The position numbers were made by a program, and so were the translations under genes. Below are positions 14,682-22,525 of a DNA stretch of 64,000 bases, one piece after another. The DNA is from Variovorax paradoxus (GTDB lineage Bacteria > Pseudomonadota > Gammaproteobacteria > Burkholderiales > Burkholderiaceae_C): contig NZ_JAGGNU010000066.1 of assembly GCF_018614915.1 (NCBI RefSeq), forward strand, positions 62,001 through 126,000, written 5' to 3'. The notes under the pieces were generated by a model. It worked only from the letters and a program-made list of their open reading frames with translations, had not been told where the DNA came from and did no database searches. Numbering within the stretch: the stretch's first letter is position 1; every line of letters starts with the position of its first letter.

Positions 14682-16109
14682 ATGGCCCTGAAAGTCCAAG
14701 ACCAGAGCGAGGAAGTAGCGGCGATGGCCATGAATTGGCCCATCGTCGACGGCCTGCTCGGCGGGACCGCGGCCATGCGCGCCGCGCGCACCGCTTTCCT
14801 GCCCCAGTGGCCGAACGAGCAGAGGGAGAGCTACGACGCGCGCTTGGGCACCGCCACGCTGTTCCCGGCTCTGGCCCGAACCATCTCCGTGATGAGCGGC
14901 AAGCCCTTCGCGAAGCAGCTCACGCTGGGCGACGACGTGCCCGAGAAGATCAGGACCTGGTGCGACGATGCCGACCAGCAGGGCAACAACCTGCACGCCT
15001 TCAGCGCCGACGTGATGGCCGAGGCCATGGGCTACGGGCTCTGCGGCGTGCTGGTGGACTATCCGACCGTCGGCGGCGCGGCGCGCACCCAGGCCGACGA
15101 GAAGAAGTTGGGCGTGCGGCCGTATCTGGTCTTCATCCGCCATGCCCAGATCCTGGGCTGGAAGTACGAGCGCCGGGGCGGCGTGACCCGCCTGACACAG
15201 CTGCGCCTGGCCGAGACCGCAGAAGTGCCTGACGGCCCGTTCGGCGTGGCCTACCGGAAGCGCGTGCGCGTGCTCGAGCCGGGCAAGTTCGATGTCTACG
15301 AAGCCAACGACAAAGACGAGTACCAGCTGCTGCCCGAGGAATCGGGCAACACGACGCTCGACGTCATCCCCTTCGTCCCCTTCTACGGCAAGAAGAAGGC
15401 ATTCATGTGCGGCGCCTCGCCGCTGCTGGATCTGGCGTACCTGAACGTCAAGCACTGGCAGAGCCAGAGCGACCAGGACACCATCCTGCACGTGGCGCGC
15501 GTGCCCATCCTGGCCATGATCGGGGCCGAGGACGGGTCAACCCTCACAGTTGGCGCATCGTCGGCGGTGAAGCTGCCGATGGGCGCTGAAATGAAGTTCG
15601 TGGAGCACACCGGCGCGGCCATTGAAGCCGGCGCCAAGTCGCTCGAGGCGCTCGAAGACCAGATGATCACCACCGGCGCCGAGTTGCTGGTGATCAAGCC
15701 CGGCGAGCAGAAGTCGGCGACCCAGTCGAACAACGAGGCCGAGGCGAACAAGAGCGACCTGCAGCGCATCACCGAAGCGTTCGAGGACAGCCTCGACCAG
15801 GTGCTGCAGCTCATGGCGAAGTGGGTCAGGGAGCCGCAGGGCGGCCACGTCAGCCTGTTCAAGGACTTCGGCGCGAGCACGCTGACCGATGCGAGCGCGC
15901 AGCTGGTCCTGAACCTGCAGCAGGCCGGCCTGATCACCAAGGAAACGGCGATCCGCGAGCAGCAGCGCCGCGGCATGCTGGCAGCCGACATCGACCCCGA
16001 GGATGAGCTCGACGCGGTGGCCGAGGAGGGCCCGCCGCTGGGCACGATGGGCGATGACATCGATCCGCTCACCGGCCAACCCAAGAAGCCGGCGCCTGTG
16101 GCGGCCTGA
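14682..16109 (+). CDS. portal protein, DUF4055 family
   Basis: A 475-residue protein with the DUF4055 portal pattern: an N-terminal LFPALARTISVMSGKPF, the central LGWKYERRGGVTRLTQLRLAE, VIPFVPFYGKKKAF, and a long C-terminal helix region with the conserved ITTGAELLVIKPGEQKSATQ and NKSDLQRITEAFEDSL. Portals form a dodecameric ring at one capsid vertex. RBS AGGAA is 8 bases upstream. The gene sits between the large terminase and the head morphogenesis gene, and its stop overlaps the next ATG (TGATG). Confidence 0.88.
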   Translation: MALKVQDQSEEVAAMAMNWPIVDGLLGGTAAMRAARTAFLPQWPNEQRESYDARLGTATLFPALARTISVMSGKPFAKQLTLGDDVPEKIRTWCDDADQQGNNLHAFSADVMAEAMGYGLCGVLVDYPTVGGAARTQADEKKLGVRPYLVFIRHAQILGWKYERRGGVTRLTQLRLAETAEVPDGPFGVAYRKRVRVLEPGKFDVYEANDKDEYQLLPEESGNTTLDVIPFVPFYGKKKAFMCGASPLLDLAYLNVKHWQSQSDQDTILHVARVPILAMIGAEDGSTLTVGASSAVKLPMGAEMKFVEHTGAAIEAGAKSLEALEDQMITTGAELLVIKPGEQKSATQSNNEAEANKSDLQRITEAFEDSLDQVLQLMAKWVREPQGGHVSLFKDFGASTLTDASAQLVLNLQQAGLITKETAIREQQRRGMLAADIDPEDELDAVAEEGPPLGTMGDDIDPLTGQPKKPAPVAA

Positions 16110-17218
16110 TGGCCTCGGTCAACGAGCAGCTGCGCGATGCGGACATCTCGCACGCAGTCGACCTGCAGAAGTATTCGAATGGGGTAGTCCGGCGCCTGAT
16201 TGCGATCCTGAATCGAGCGGACGCCGACCTGTTCGCCCAACTGGTGGGTGCCCTGGAGCGCCTGCCGGCCGAATCGTTCACGGTGGAGCGCCTTGAGACG
16301 CTGCTGACCTCGGTCCGGTTCGTGAACGCCCGGGCCTACGAAGCGATCGGGCTGGAACTGCGGGACGAATTGAAGGGCCTGACGGAGTACGAGGCGGGCT
16401 TCCAGTACCAGCTGTTCCGCTCGGTCATCCCCGAGGTGCTGCCGATCGCGCGCATGACGGTCGACCTGGCCTACACGGCGGCGCTGTCCCGGCCGTTCCA
16501 GGGCAGATTGCTCGCCGAGTGGTCCAAGAGCATCGAGGCGGACCGCATGACACGCATCCGCGATGCCGTACGCATGGGCTACGTGGAGCAGCAGACGACG
16601 AGCCAGATCGTCGCGCGCGTGCGCGGTACCCGGGCGAAGGGCTACGCCGACGGGATCATCGAGATCGACCGCCGAAACGCCGAGAGTGTCGTGCGTACCG
16701 CGATCAGCCATACGGCTGCAACGACGCGCGAGGGCTTCCACAAGGAAAACGGCGACCTAATCAAGGCGGTGAGCTGGTCGGCAACGCTGGATAGCCGGAC
16801 CAGTCCGATCTGCCGCATCCGCGACGGCAAGCGCTACACCAACGAGACGCACAAGCCGATCGGGCACAGCCTCCCGTGGCTCGGCGGGCCGGGCAAAGCG
16901 CACTGGGGCTGCCGCTCGAGCAGCGTGCCGATCACCAAGTCGTGGGCCGAACTGGGCGGCGCGGTCGATCTGCCAGAGTTCACGCCGAGCCAGCGCGCCT
17001 CGATGGATGGCACGGTGCCGGCGGAAACGACCTTCGCCGACTGGATCAAGCGGCAGAGCGCGGCGCGGCAGGATGAGGTGCTGGGCCCGGCGCGCGGGAA
17101 GCTGATGCGACAGGGCGGGTTGACGCTGGACCGGTTCTACAACGACAAGGGCTCGTATCTGAGCCTCGACCAGCTGCGCGAGCGTGACGCAGCGGCATTT
17201 TCAAAGGCTGGCTTGTAA
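16109..17218 (+). CDS. head morphogenesis protein, Mu gpF/SPP1 gp7-like
   Basis: A 369-residue protein. The N-terminal ~200 residues are helical. The conserved minor head domain is at about 195-275: SVVRTAISHTAATTREGFHK, SWSATLDSRTSPICRIRDGK, HSLPWLGGPGKAHWGCRSS, with Cys and His residues as in the Mu gpF family (often found in ADP-ribosyltransferase or toxin-like proteins as well). It is thought to be a minor capsid component that enters or is ejected from the head. Overlaps portal and next gene by one base each. Confidence 0.85.
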   Translation: MASVNEQLRDADISHAVDLQKYSNGVVRRLIAILNRADADLFAQLVGALERLPAESFTVERLETLLTSVRFVNARAYEAIGLELRDELKGLTEYEAGFQYQLFRSVIPEVLPIARMTVDLAYTAALSRPFQGRLLAEWSKSIEADRMTRIRDAVRMGYVEQQTTSQIVARVRGTRAKGYADGIIEIDRRNAESVVRTAISHTAATTREGFHKENGDLIKAVSWSATLDSRTSPICRIRDGKRYTNETHKPIGHSLPWLGGPGKAHWGCRSSSVPITKSWAELGGAVDLPEFTPSQRASMDGTVPAETTFADWIKRQSAARQDEVLGPARGKLMRQGGLTLDRFYNDKGSYLSLDQLRERDAAAFSKAGL

Positions 17219-17490
17219 TGTTGCAGATGAATGACGGAAGCGGATGGCATAACCTGACCGCCTACGATGTGCCGGACGAGTTGGTCGGCGAGACTGTTAT
17301 CGGGGTCTGGTGTGACCCGACGCTTACAGGCTATCGGGCACTGGAGAAGGCGTCGAAAGATGGCGCCGCGCCGCTGTTCCGCATCAATGACGGCGAGCCG
17401 GGCCGGCCGTTCCGGGTTAAGGCGAGCATGTCGCCGAGCCTTGAGCCAGATCGCGTGATGTTTACGCGGACGGTGCTGACGCCGGCTTAA
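17218..17490 (+). CDS. 90-residue hypothetical protein
   Basis: ATG overlaps the TAA of the head gene (TAATG). Beta-rich sequence with ETVIGVWCDPTLTGYRAL and EPGRPFRVKASMSPSL. No membrane segment. Unknown function; conserved location between head morphogenesis and scaffold would make it an accessory head gene. Confidence 0.55.
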   Translation: MLQMNDGSGWHNLTAYDVPDELVGETVIGVWCDPTLTGYRALEKASKDGAAPLFRINDGEPGRPFRVKASMSPSLEPDRVMFTRTVLTPA

Positions 17491-17491
17491 A

Positions 17492-17734
17492 ATGACCACC
17501 GTGCCCCTGAAGCTCGTACCAGCCGCCGAACCCTCGCCTGCCGAGAAGGTGCGCCAGCGGGTGCGCGCGGCGCCGAAGCCTGCCTCCATGCTGCAATGCA
17601 ATAGGTGCGGCGGCCGCGAGCTGATCGAGACGAAAACCGGCGTGCTGTACCAAGACGGCAAGCCCAAGGGCGGCACCAAGCAACTGCTGTGCGCCACGTG
17701 CCTGATGAAGGGCGAAAGAGTGGTGATCGCATGA
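17492..17734 (+). CDS. zinc-ribbon hypothetical protein
   Basis: An 80-residue protein. After a basic N-terminus (PAEKVRQRVRAAPKPA) it has CNRCGGRELIETKTGVL and LLCATCLMKGE, two Cys-x2-Cys pairs about 34 residues apart: a zinc ribbon. Overlaps the following ATG by 4 bases. Second zinc-ribbon protein of this phage; role unknown. Confidence 0.6.
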   Translation: MTTVPLKLVPAAEPSPAEKVRQRVRAAPKPASMLQCNRCGGRELIETKTGVLYQDGKPKGGTKQLLCATCLMKGERVVIA

Positions 17735-17958
17735 AACAAGTCGAGAGAGCTTTCCGCGAATGGACCAAGGGCTGCAGCAATGCGCCGCCCGCCAAGCCGT
17801 GGGAATGCGAGGCATGCACCCAGGCCTTCTACGAACGCATGCAGCAGTTGGTCGGCACGTCTCCTGACCACCTGCGGCACGCCCCGCACATGGCCGCCGT
17901 CCGCAAATGGATGGATGCCGGAGCCGCCTACACCGTAAAGGCTGACCCGAACAACTGA
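17731..17958 (+). CDS. 75-residue hypothetical protein
   Basis: ATG in an ATGA overlap. Helical, with CSNAPPAKPWECEACTQAFY (three cysteines) and a C-terminal AAVRKWMDAGAAYTVK. No family recognised. A terminator follows 25 bases after the stop. Confidence 0.6.
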   Translation: MKQVERAFREWTKGCSNAPPAKPWECEACTQAFYERMQQLVGTSPDHLRHAPHMAAVRKWMDAGAAYTVKADPNN

Positions 17959-17982
17959 ACACCGGCCGCAAGGCCACAAGAC

Positions 17983-18015
17983 AAGCCCGCCCGGGAGACC
18001 GCGGCGGGCTTTTTC
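17983..18015 (+). terminator. intrinsic terminator
   Basis: AAGCCCGCC / GGCGGGCTT stem with an 11-base loop and a T run, after the small-gene cluster and before the scaffold gene. The same GCCCGC core recurs before several other late genes. Confidence 0.85.
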
Positions 18016-18103
18016 ATGCCCCAAACGCGGATGCGGAATAGGGCGCTTCGCTGCGGATGCAGCACCCGTACTGAGGGCGGATGCCCAAGGAAACAGCAAC
18101 TTT

Positions 18104-18895
18104 ATGAAGCTCAAAATCGACGACAAGGGTAATGTGGTGGTTCAGGACGGCAAGCCCGTCTATGTGCTGGACGATGGTCGCGAAGTGGCGCACGACGCCG
18201 CCGGGACCGTGGCAACGATCTCGCGCCTGAACGGCGAGGCTAAGGCCCATCGAGAAGCCAAGGAAGCAGCAGAGGCGAAATACAAGCCCTTCGAAGGGAT
18301 TGAAGACGCCGAAGCTGCCCGCAAGGCACTCGAGACTGTCCGCAACATCGGCGACGGCCAACTGGTCCAGGCCGGCAAGGTCCAGGAGATCAAGGACGCC
18401 GCGGCCGCTTCTGCGAAGCAGGCTGTAGCCGACGCGACGAGGGCCGCAGAAGCGCGCGAGAAGGCTCTCACCGAGCAGAACGCAAAGCTCAACGCCGACC
18501 TCAACAACCACATCATCGGCGGCAGTTTCGCCAGCTCGAAGTTCATTAGCGAGAAGCTGGCCATCCCGGCCGACATCGCGCAAAAGTTCTTCGGCGATCG
18601 CTTCAAGGTCGACACCGGCAAGCTGGTCCCCATGGACCAGAACGGCAACCCGATCTTTTCAGCGACCCGCCATGGTGAGCACGCCGACTTCGATGAAGCC
18701 ATCTCCGTCATGGTCAACGCCTACCCCCATCGGGAAATGATCCTGAAGGGCTCGGGCGCGTCTGGTGGCGGAGCGACTGGCGGCGGAAATGAAAGCGCTG
18801 GCGGAAAGAAGACGGCAACCCGCTCCCAGTGGGACGCCATGGACCAAGGCGCTCGCATGGCGCACAGCAAAGCCGGCGGCGTCGTCGTCGACTGA
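18104..18895 (+). CDS. scaffolding-like protein
   Basis: A 263-residue, strongly helical and charged protein directly upstream of the coat gene, the usual place for a scaffold. Features: an N-terminal beta stretch (MKLKIDDKGNVVVQDGKPVY), a coiled-coil-like middle (AKAHREAKEAAEAKYK through ATRAAEAREKALTEQNAKL), a folded segment (KLAIPADIAQKFFGDRFKVD), a Gly-rich linker and a short basic C-terminus. This matches DUF6651-type phage scaffolds. It would guide assembly of the P22-type shell and be lost from the virion. The Gly linker with SGGGATGGG is probably flexible. Confidence 0.75.
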   Translation: MKLKIDDKGNVVVQDGKPVYVLDDGREVAHDAAGTVATISRLNGEAKAHREAKEAAEAKYKPFEGIEDAEAARKALETVRNIGDGQLVQAGKVQEIKDAAAASAKQAVADATRAAEAREKALTEQNAKLNADLNNHIIGGSFASSKFISEKLAIPADIAQKFFGDRFKVDTGKLVPMDQNGNPIFSATRHGEHADFDEAISVMVNAYPHREMILKGSGASGGGATGGGNESAGGKKTATRSQWDAMDQGARMAHSKAGGVVVD

Positions 18896-18924
18896 TCCCT
18901 CCCTCTCCCGTTTCGCAACCCCCG

Positions 18925-18953
18925 AGCCCGCCATTGAGCGGGCTTTCTTTTTG
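18925..18953 (+). terminator. intrinsic terminator before the coat gene
   Basis: AGCCCGC / GCGGGCT with a 6-base loop, followed by TTTCTTTTT. It lies between scaffold and coat genes, 12 bases before the coat ATG, so its T run is next to the coat RBS. Confidence 0.85.
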
Positions 18954-18964
18954 AAAGGTCCGCA

Positions 18965-20113
18965 ATGGCCAACGTTTTGACGAATCTCGCTGCCGACATC
19001 TACAAGGCCGCCGACATGGTCGGCCGTGAACTGGTCGGCTTCATCCCTTCCGTCACCATCAACGGCGACGCAACGACCCGCGCGGCCAAGGGTGACACCA
19101 TCCGCAGCTTCGTGACGCGCGCCGTCACCGTCAGTTCGTCCTTCGCGCCGTCGATGACGATCCCGGAAGGCACCGATCAGACGATCGACACCAAGACGAT
19201 GACGCTGGACACCTACGCCTCGGTTCAGATCCCCTGGACCGGCGAGGACATGAAGCACGTCAACAACGGCAACGGCTTCGAGACGATCTACGGCGACCAG
19301 ATCCGACAGGCCATCCGCGCCATCTGCAACACCGTCGAGACCTCGGTGTGGCAGACTGCCTATAAGGGCGCCTCGCGGGCAATCGGCACCGCCGGCACCA
19401 CGCCCTTCGCGACCACCCACAACGACCTCGCCAGCCTGCGCAAGATCCTCGCGGACAACGGCTGCCCGATGGACGGCCAGGTGACGCTGGCCATGAACAC
19501 CGCTGCGGGCGTGAACATGCGCAACCTGACCCAGCTGCAGAAGGCCAACGAGGCCGGCGGCACGGAGTTGCTGCGCCAGGGCACGCTGCTGGACCTGCAG
19601 GGCATCATGGTCAAGGAATCGGCCGCCCCAGTGGCCCTGACCGCAGGCACCGGCGCGAGCTACGTGACCTCGGGCTCGACTGCTGCCGGCGTGACCGACA
19701 TCGCGCTCGTGACCGGTACCGGCACCGTGCTGGCGGGTGACGTGGTGACCTTCGCCGCGGACTCGACCAACAAGTACGTGGTGAACACCGGCGTTACCGC
19801 CCCGGGCACGATCAGCCTCGGCGCTCCCGGCGCGCGGGTTGTGATCGCCACGGCCAACGCCCTGACGGTCGGCTCGGCCTACACGCCGAACATGGCGTTC
19901 CACCGCTCGGCCATCGAGCTCGGCATCCGCGCCCCCGCGATGCCGAATGGCGGTGACGCCGCGGTCGACCTGATGACCGTGCAAGACCCGCATTCCGGTC
20001 TGGTGTTCGAGATCGCCGCGTACAAGGGCTACATGAAGTCCATGTTCGAAGTGCGTTGCGTGTACGGCTCCAAGGCCTGGAAGAGCAACCACATCGCGAC
20101 CCTGATGGGCTGA
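18965..20113 (+). CDS. major coat protein, P22 coat family
   Basis: A 382-residue protein that resembles P22-type coat proteins: MANVLTNLAADIYKAADMV followed by GRELVGFIPSV at the start, a central IPWTGEDMKHVNNGNGFETI, then a Gly/Thr/Val-rich domain (residues about 230-300, including VTGTGTVLAGDVVTF) in the place of the inserted I-domain, and a C-terminus ending FEVRCVYGSKAWKSNHIATL. It forms the icosahedral head with the scaffold encoded upstream. No maturation protease gene is seen nearby, consistent with the P22-type assembly in which the coat is not cleaved. Confidence 0.85.
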   Translation: MANVLTNLAADIYKAADMVGRELVGFIPSVTINGDATTRAAKGDTIRSFVTRAVTVSSSFAPSMTIPEGTDQTIDTKTMTLDTYASVQIPWTGEDMKHVNNGNGFETIYGDQIRQAIRAICNTVETSVWQTAYKGASRAIGTAGTTPFATTHNDLASLRKILADNGCPMDGQVTLAMNTAAGVNMRNLTQLQKANEAGGTELLRQGTLLDLQGIMVKESAAPVALTAGTGASYVTSGSTAAGVTDIALVTGTGTVLAGDVVTFAADSTNKYVVNTGVTAPGTISLGAPGARVVIATANALTVGSAYTPNMAFHRSAIELGIRAPAMPNGGDAAVDLMTVQDPHSGLVFEIAAYKGYMKSMFEVRCVYGSKAWKSNHIATLMG

Positions 20114-20120
20114 TGAAGGC

Positions 20121-20142
20121 GCCGGGGGCTTCGGCTCCCGGC
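20121..20142 (+). terminator. hairpin with TTCG loop after the coat gene
   Basis: GCCGGGGGC-TTCG-GCTCCCGGC, a 9-bp stem (one G-U) closed by a stable UUCG tetraloop, followed by only a weak CTTTCC tract. It may attenuate transcription or protect the 3' end of coat mRNA rather than terminate fully. Confidence 0.5.
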
Positions 20143-20167
20143 CTTTCCCTGACTACTGGAGAACATC

Positions 20168-20335
20168 ATGGCTGGATTGACCAAAGAACAACGCGCCGAG
20201 CGCCAAGCGCCCGAGACGGCCAAGGCTGCCGTCGACGAAGGCCTCGTCACGATGACGAAAGCCGGCGAAGAGATCGCCGTGCACCCCACTTGCGTCAAGT
20301 CGCATCAGGCGGCTGGCTGGAAACTGAAGGACTGA
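20168..20335 (+). CDS. 55-residue hypothetical protein
   Basis: ATG preceded by GGAG at 6 bases. A small protein with two helices (LTKEQRAERQAPETAKAAVD) and a C-terminal HPTCVKSHQAAGWKLKD. Proteins of this type next to coat genes often end in a similar G-W motif, but function is unknown to me. Confidence 0.65.
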   Translation: MAGLTKEQRAERQAPETAKAAVDEGLVTMTKAGEEIAVHPTCVKSHQAAGWKLKD

Positions 20336-20338
20336 TCC

Positions 20339-20839
20339 ATGGCCATCGTCGTCGAGTCTGGCGCTGGTCTCTCGAACGCCGAGAGCTACGTGAGTGTGGC
20401 CGACGCGACCACGTATCACGCAGCCCGCGGCAATGCTGCCTGGGGCCTGCTCGCCAGCGACACCATCCGCGAGCAGCTGCTGCGCAAGGCCGTCGACTAC
20501 ATGACGCAGGCCTACGGGCAGCGCTGGAAGGGCGAGCGCATCAACTCGACGCAGGCGCTCGACTGGCCCCGCTACGACGTGGTGGCGAATGGCTACTACG
20601 TGCCGAGCGATTCCGTGCCGCTGGGCGTTGCGCATGCCTGCGCCGAACTCGCGCTGCGCGCGGCGACCGTCAGCCTGGCGCCCGATGTCACCCGCCTGAA
20701 GAAGCGCGTGAAGGTCGGCCCCATCGAGACGGAATACGAGCCTGGCAGTTCGGCCCTGCCGCGCTTCACGGCTGTGGACAACATGCTCGCGGCCTACCTG
20801 GGCGGCGGGTCGATGATGGTCGCGGTGGTGCGGGCATGA
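20339..20839 (+). CDS. head-tail connector, DnaT-like family
   Basis: A 166-residue protein with the pattern VVESGAGLSNAESYVSVADA, then LLRKAVDYMTQAYGQRWKG, DWPRYDV, and VPLGVAHACAELALRA. This is the family annotated as DnaT-like ssDNA-binding protein in phages; its position right after the coat gene and its helical fold make a head-tail connector (gp6-like) role more likely than DNA replication. Overlaps the Ntn hydrolase gene by 4 bases. Confidence 0.75.
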   Translation: MAIVVESGAGLSNAESYVSVADATTYHAARGNAAWGLLASDTIREQLLRKAVDYMTQAYGQRWKGERINSTQALDWPRYDVVANGYYVPSDSVPLGVAHACAELALRAATVSLAPDVTRLKKRVKVGPIETEYEPGSSALPRFTAVDNMLAAYLGGGSMMVAVVRA

Positions 20840-21273
20840 CGGTCATCGCCTGGGACGGCAAGACGCTGGCCGGCGACAAGCGCACGAACTTCGGCGGGCT
20901 GCACGCCACGACCACGAAGGTCTATCGCGTCAATGGCTGCCTGGTCGGATGCGCCGGAAACACTGCGCAGATCTATGAAATGCATCGCTGGCTCTCCGAA
21001 GGTGCGAAGCGCGAAGATCTGCCGGCAGCCCAGCGCGACGTTGACAAGTGCGTGAGCATGCTGGTCATCGAGCCGACTGGGCGCATCCTGCAGTACGAGA
21101 ACACGCCCGACCCGATGGTCATCGAAAACGGCAACTGGGCTATCGGTAGCGGTCGCGACTTCGCCATGGCCGCCATGCATCTCGGGCACAGCGCCCGCGT
21201 CGCCGTTGAGGTCGCATGCGCGCTGGACAGCGGCTGCGGCAACGGCATCGACACTCTGGAGTTCAACGCATGA
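20836..21273 (+). CDS. HslV/proteasome beta-like Ntn hydrolase
   Basis: A 145-residue protein with the fold signature of proteasome beta subunits and HslV. After removal of the initiator Met, residue 1 is Thr (MTVIAWDGKTLAGDKR), the nucleophile position. Asp13 (in AGDKR) and Lys27 (in TTTKVYRV) take the places of the HslV catalytic Asp17 and Lys33. Further matches are VGCAGNTAQI, WAIGSGRDFAMAA and the C-terminal GCGNGIDTLEF. It is encoded among connector genes with 4-base overlaps on both sides. Proteolytic activity and substrate are inferred; no propeptide or ATPase partner is encoded nearby. Confidence 0.8.
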   Translation: MTVIAWDGKTLAGDKRTNFGGLHATTTKVYRVNGCLVGCAGNTAQIYEMHRWLSEGAKREDLPAAQRDVDKCVSMLVIEPTGRILQYENTPDPMVIENGNWAIGSGRDFAMAAMHLGHSARVAVEVACALDSGCGNGIDTLEFNA

Positions 21274-21638
21274 GCTTCGATTACGCCGAAGTGGCCGCAG
21301 AGGTCGACGGCATCCTCGTCGAGTACGGAGCCGACGCCACCCTGACCCGCGTGACGCCCGGCGCCTACGACCCGGCAACGGGCACCACCGGCGCTGCATC
21401 GACCACGACGTGGGCGGGCACCGGCGCGAAGTTCGACTATGAGCAGCGCGACATCGACGGCAGCCTCGTCCGGATGGGCGACCAGCGCGTCTACCTCTCC
21501 ACCGTCGGCATCGTGAACCCGAAGACCGGCGACACGCTGACCATCGGCGGCACGGTGTATCAGGTGATCGCCTCGCGGCCGCTGCAACCTGCACTGACAG
21601 CCGTCCTCTACGACGTGCAGATTCGCGGCGTACTGTGA
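21270..21638 (+). CDS. head closure/connector-like protein
   Basis: A 122-residue beta-rich protein (MSFDYAEVAAEVDGILVEYG, DGSLVRMGDQRVYLST, TIGGTVYQVIASRPL). The short N-terminal helix then small beta barrel, size and location between the connector and gp10-like genes suggest a head completion (stopper) protein. Family not certain. ATG overlaps the Ntn hydrolase stop. Confidence 0.6.
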   Translation: MSFDYAEVAAEVDGILVEYGADATLTRVTPGAYDPATGTTGAASTTTWAGTGAKFDYEQRDIDGSLVRMGDQRVYLSTVGIVNPKTGDTLTIGGTVYQVIASRPLQPALTAVLYDVQIRGVL

Positions 21639-21862
21639 TTGACAGGCTGTACAACACAAGTGAAGCCGAACGCATGGCCAGAGACGGCTATGAGATGGCG
21701 GACGTAACGACGCTCACATCAGGGCCGCAATTTGTGGTTGCACGCTTGCCGCCGCCGAAGCGATTCGAACCGATCTCTTTCGGCCAGTTCGACATGCTGT
21801 CGCTGCACGACCAAGAGGCATACATCCGCCGCGCGCGGCTGCACATGGAAACCGGCATATGA
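21635..21862 (+). CDS. 75-residue hypothetical protein
   Basis: GTG start in a GTGA overlap. Features: YNTSEAERMARDGYEMADVTT and a C-terminal helix with LHDQEAYIRRARLHMETG. Codon usage is less GC-biased than neighbours. No family recognised; probably an accessory insertion in the connector block. Confidence 0.55.
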   Translation: MIDRLYNTSEAERMARDGYEMADVTTLTSGPQFVVARLPPPKRFEPISFGQFDMLSLHDQEAYIRRARLHMETGI

Positions 21863-22140
21863 CCCCGAAGAAGCACCCATCGAACAACAAGATCGTGCGC
21901 AAGCCCGAGGGCTGGGACGATCAGGGCGGCAAACTCGAATTGCCCGCCATCGACATCACGCAGGGCAGGCTCTACGGCCGCGACGTGTTCGTGTCGTGGT
22001 GGAAGCCCACCGAGGACGAACTGATGTGCCTGATCCGCGGCGGGCACGTGCAGCTGTGCTGCATCGGCGGCCAGCCGGCGGTCAACATCAGCGCCGTCGA
22101 CGAGAACGGCACCACCAGCGGCCTGATCCTGCCGCACTGA
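21859..22140 (+). CDS. hypothetical protein, paralogue of the gene at 10368
   Basis: A 93-residue protein (ATGA overlap). The N-terminus KKHPSNNKIVRKPEGWDD and the middle FVSWWKPTEDELMCLIRGG match the 10368-10616 product (HPSNN, GWD, SFWRPTAEELATLNAGG). The C-terminus differs. Being present twice in one phage suggests a useful but unknown function, not a structural one. Confidence 0.65.
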   Translation: MTPKKHPSNNKIVRKPEGWDDQGGKLELPAIDITQGRLYGRDVFVSWWKPTEDELMCLIRGGHVQLCCIGGQPAVNISAVDENGTTSGLILPH

Positions 22141-22141
22141 G

Positions 22142-22525
22142 ATGGCCGGCTTCTCCATCCCGCTGGCCAAGCTCGCCGAGAAGTTGAAGCTGGACCTGGA
22201 GACGGTCGCGCGCAAGGCGACGCTCGACGTGTTCCGCGCTGTCGCGATCCGCTCGCCCGTGCGAAGCGGGCGCTTTAAGGCGAACTGGAACGTGACCTAC
22301 GGGGTGCCGGACTACAGCACCACGGCGAGCACCGACAAGGGGCGGGCCGATGCCGAGGTGGCGAAGGTGCTGACCCTTGCCGTTGGCGGCGTCGTATGGC
22401 TGGCGAACGGCCTTCCGTACGGGCCGCGCCTCGAGCACGGCTACAGCCAGCAGGCGCCCGCCGGCATGGTCCGGCTCGCCGCAACAGAATTTTCGGACTA
22501 CGTCCAGAAGGCAATCGCCAAATGA
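22142..22525 (+). CDS. HK97 gp10-like neck/tail component
   Basis: A 127-residue protein with the gp10 pattern: FRAVAIRSPVRSGRFKANWN, then a loop region, GGVVWLANGLPYGPRLEHGYS, and QAPAGMVRLAATEFSDYV. Such proteins connect head and tail tube in siphophages. Located two genes before the tail terminator, as expected. Confidence 0.82.
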   Translation: MAGFSIPLAKLAEKLKLDLETVARKATLDVFRAVAIRSPVRSGRFKANWNVTYGVPDYSTTASTDKGRADAEVAKVLTLAVGGVVWLANGLPYGPRLEHGYSQQAPAGMVRLAATEFSDYVQKAIAK

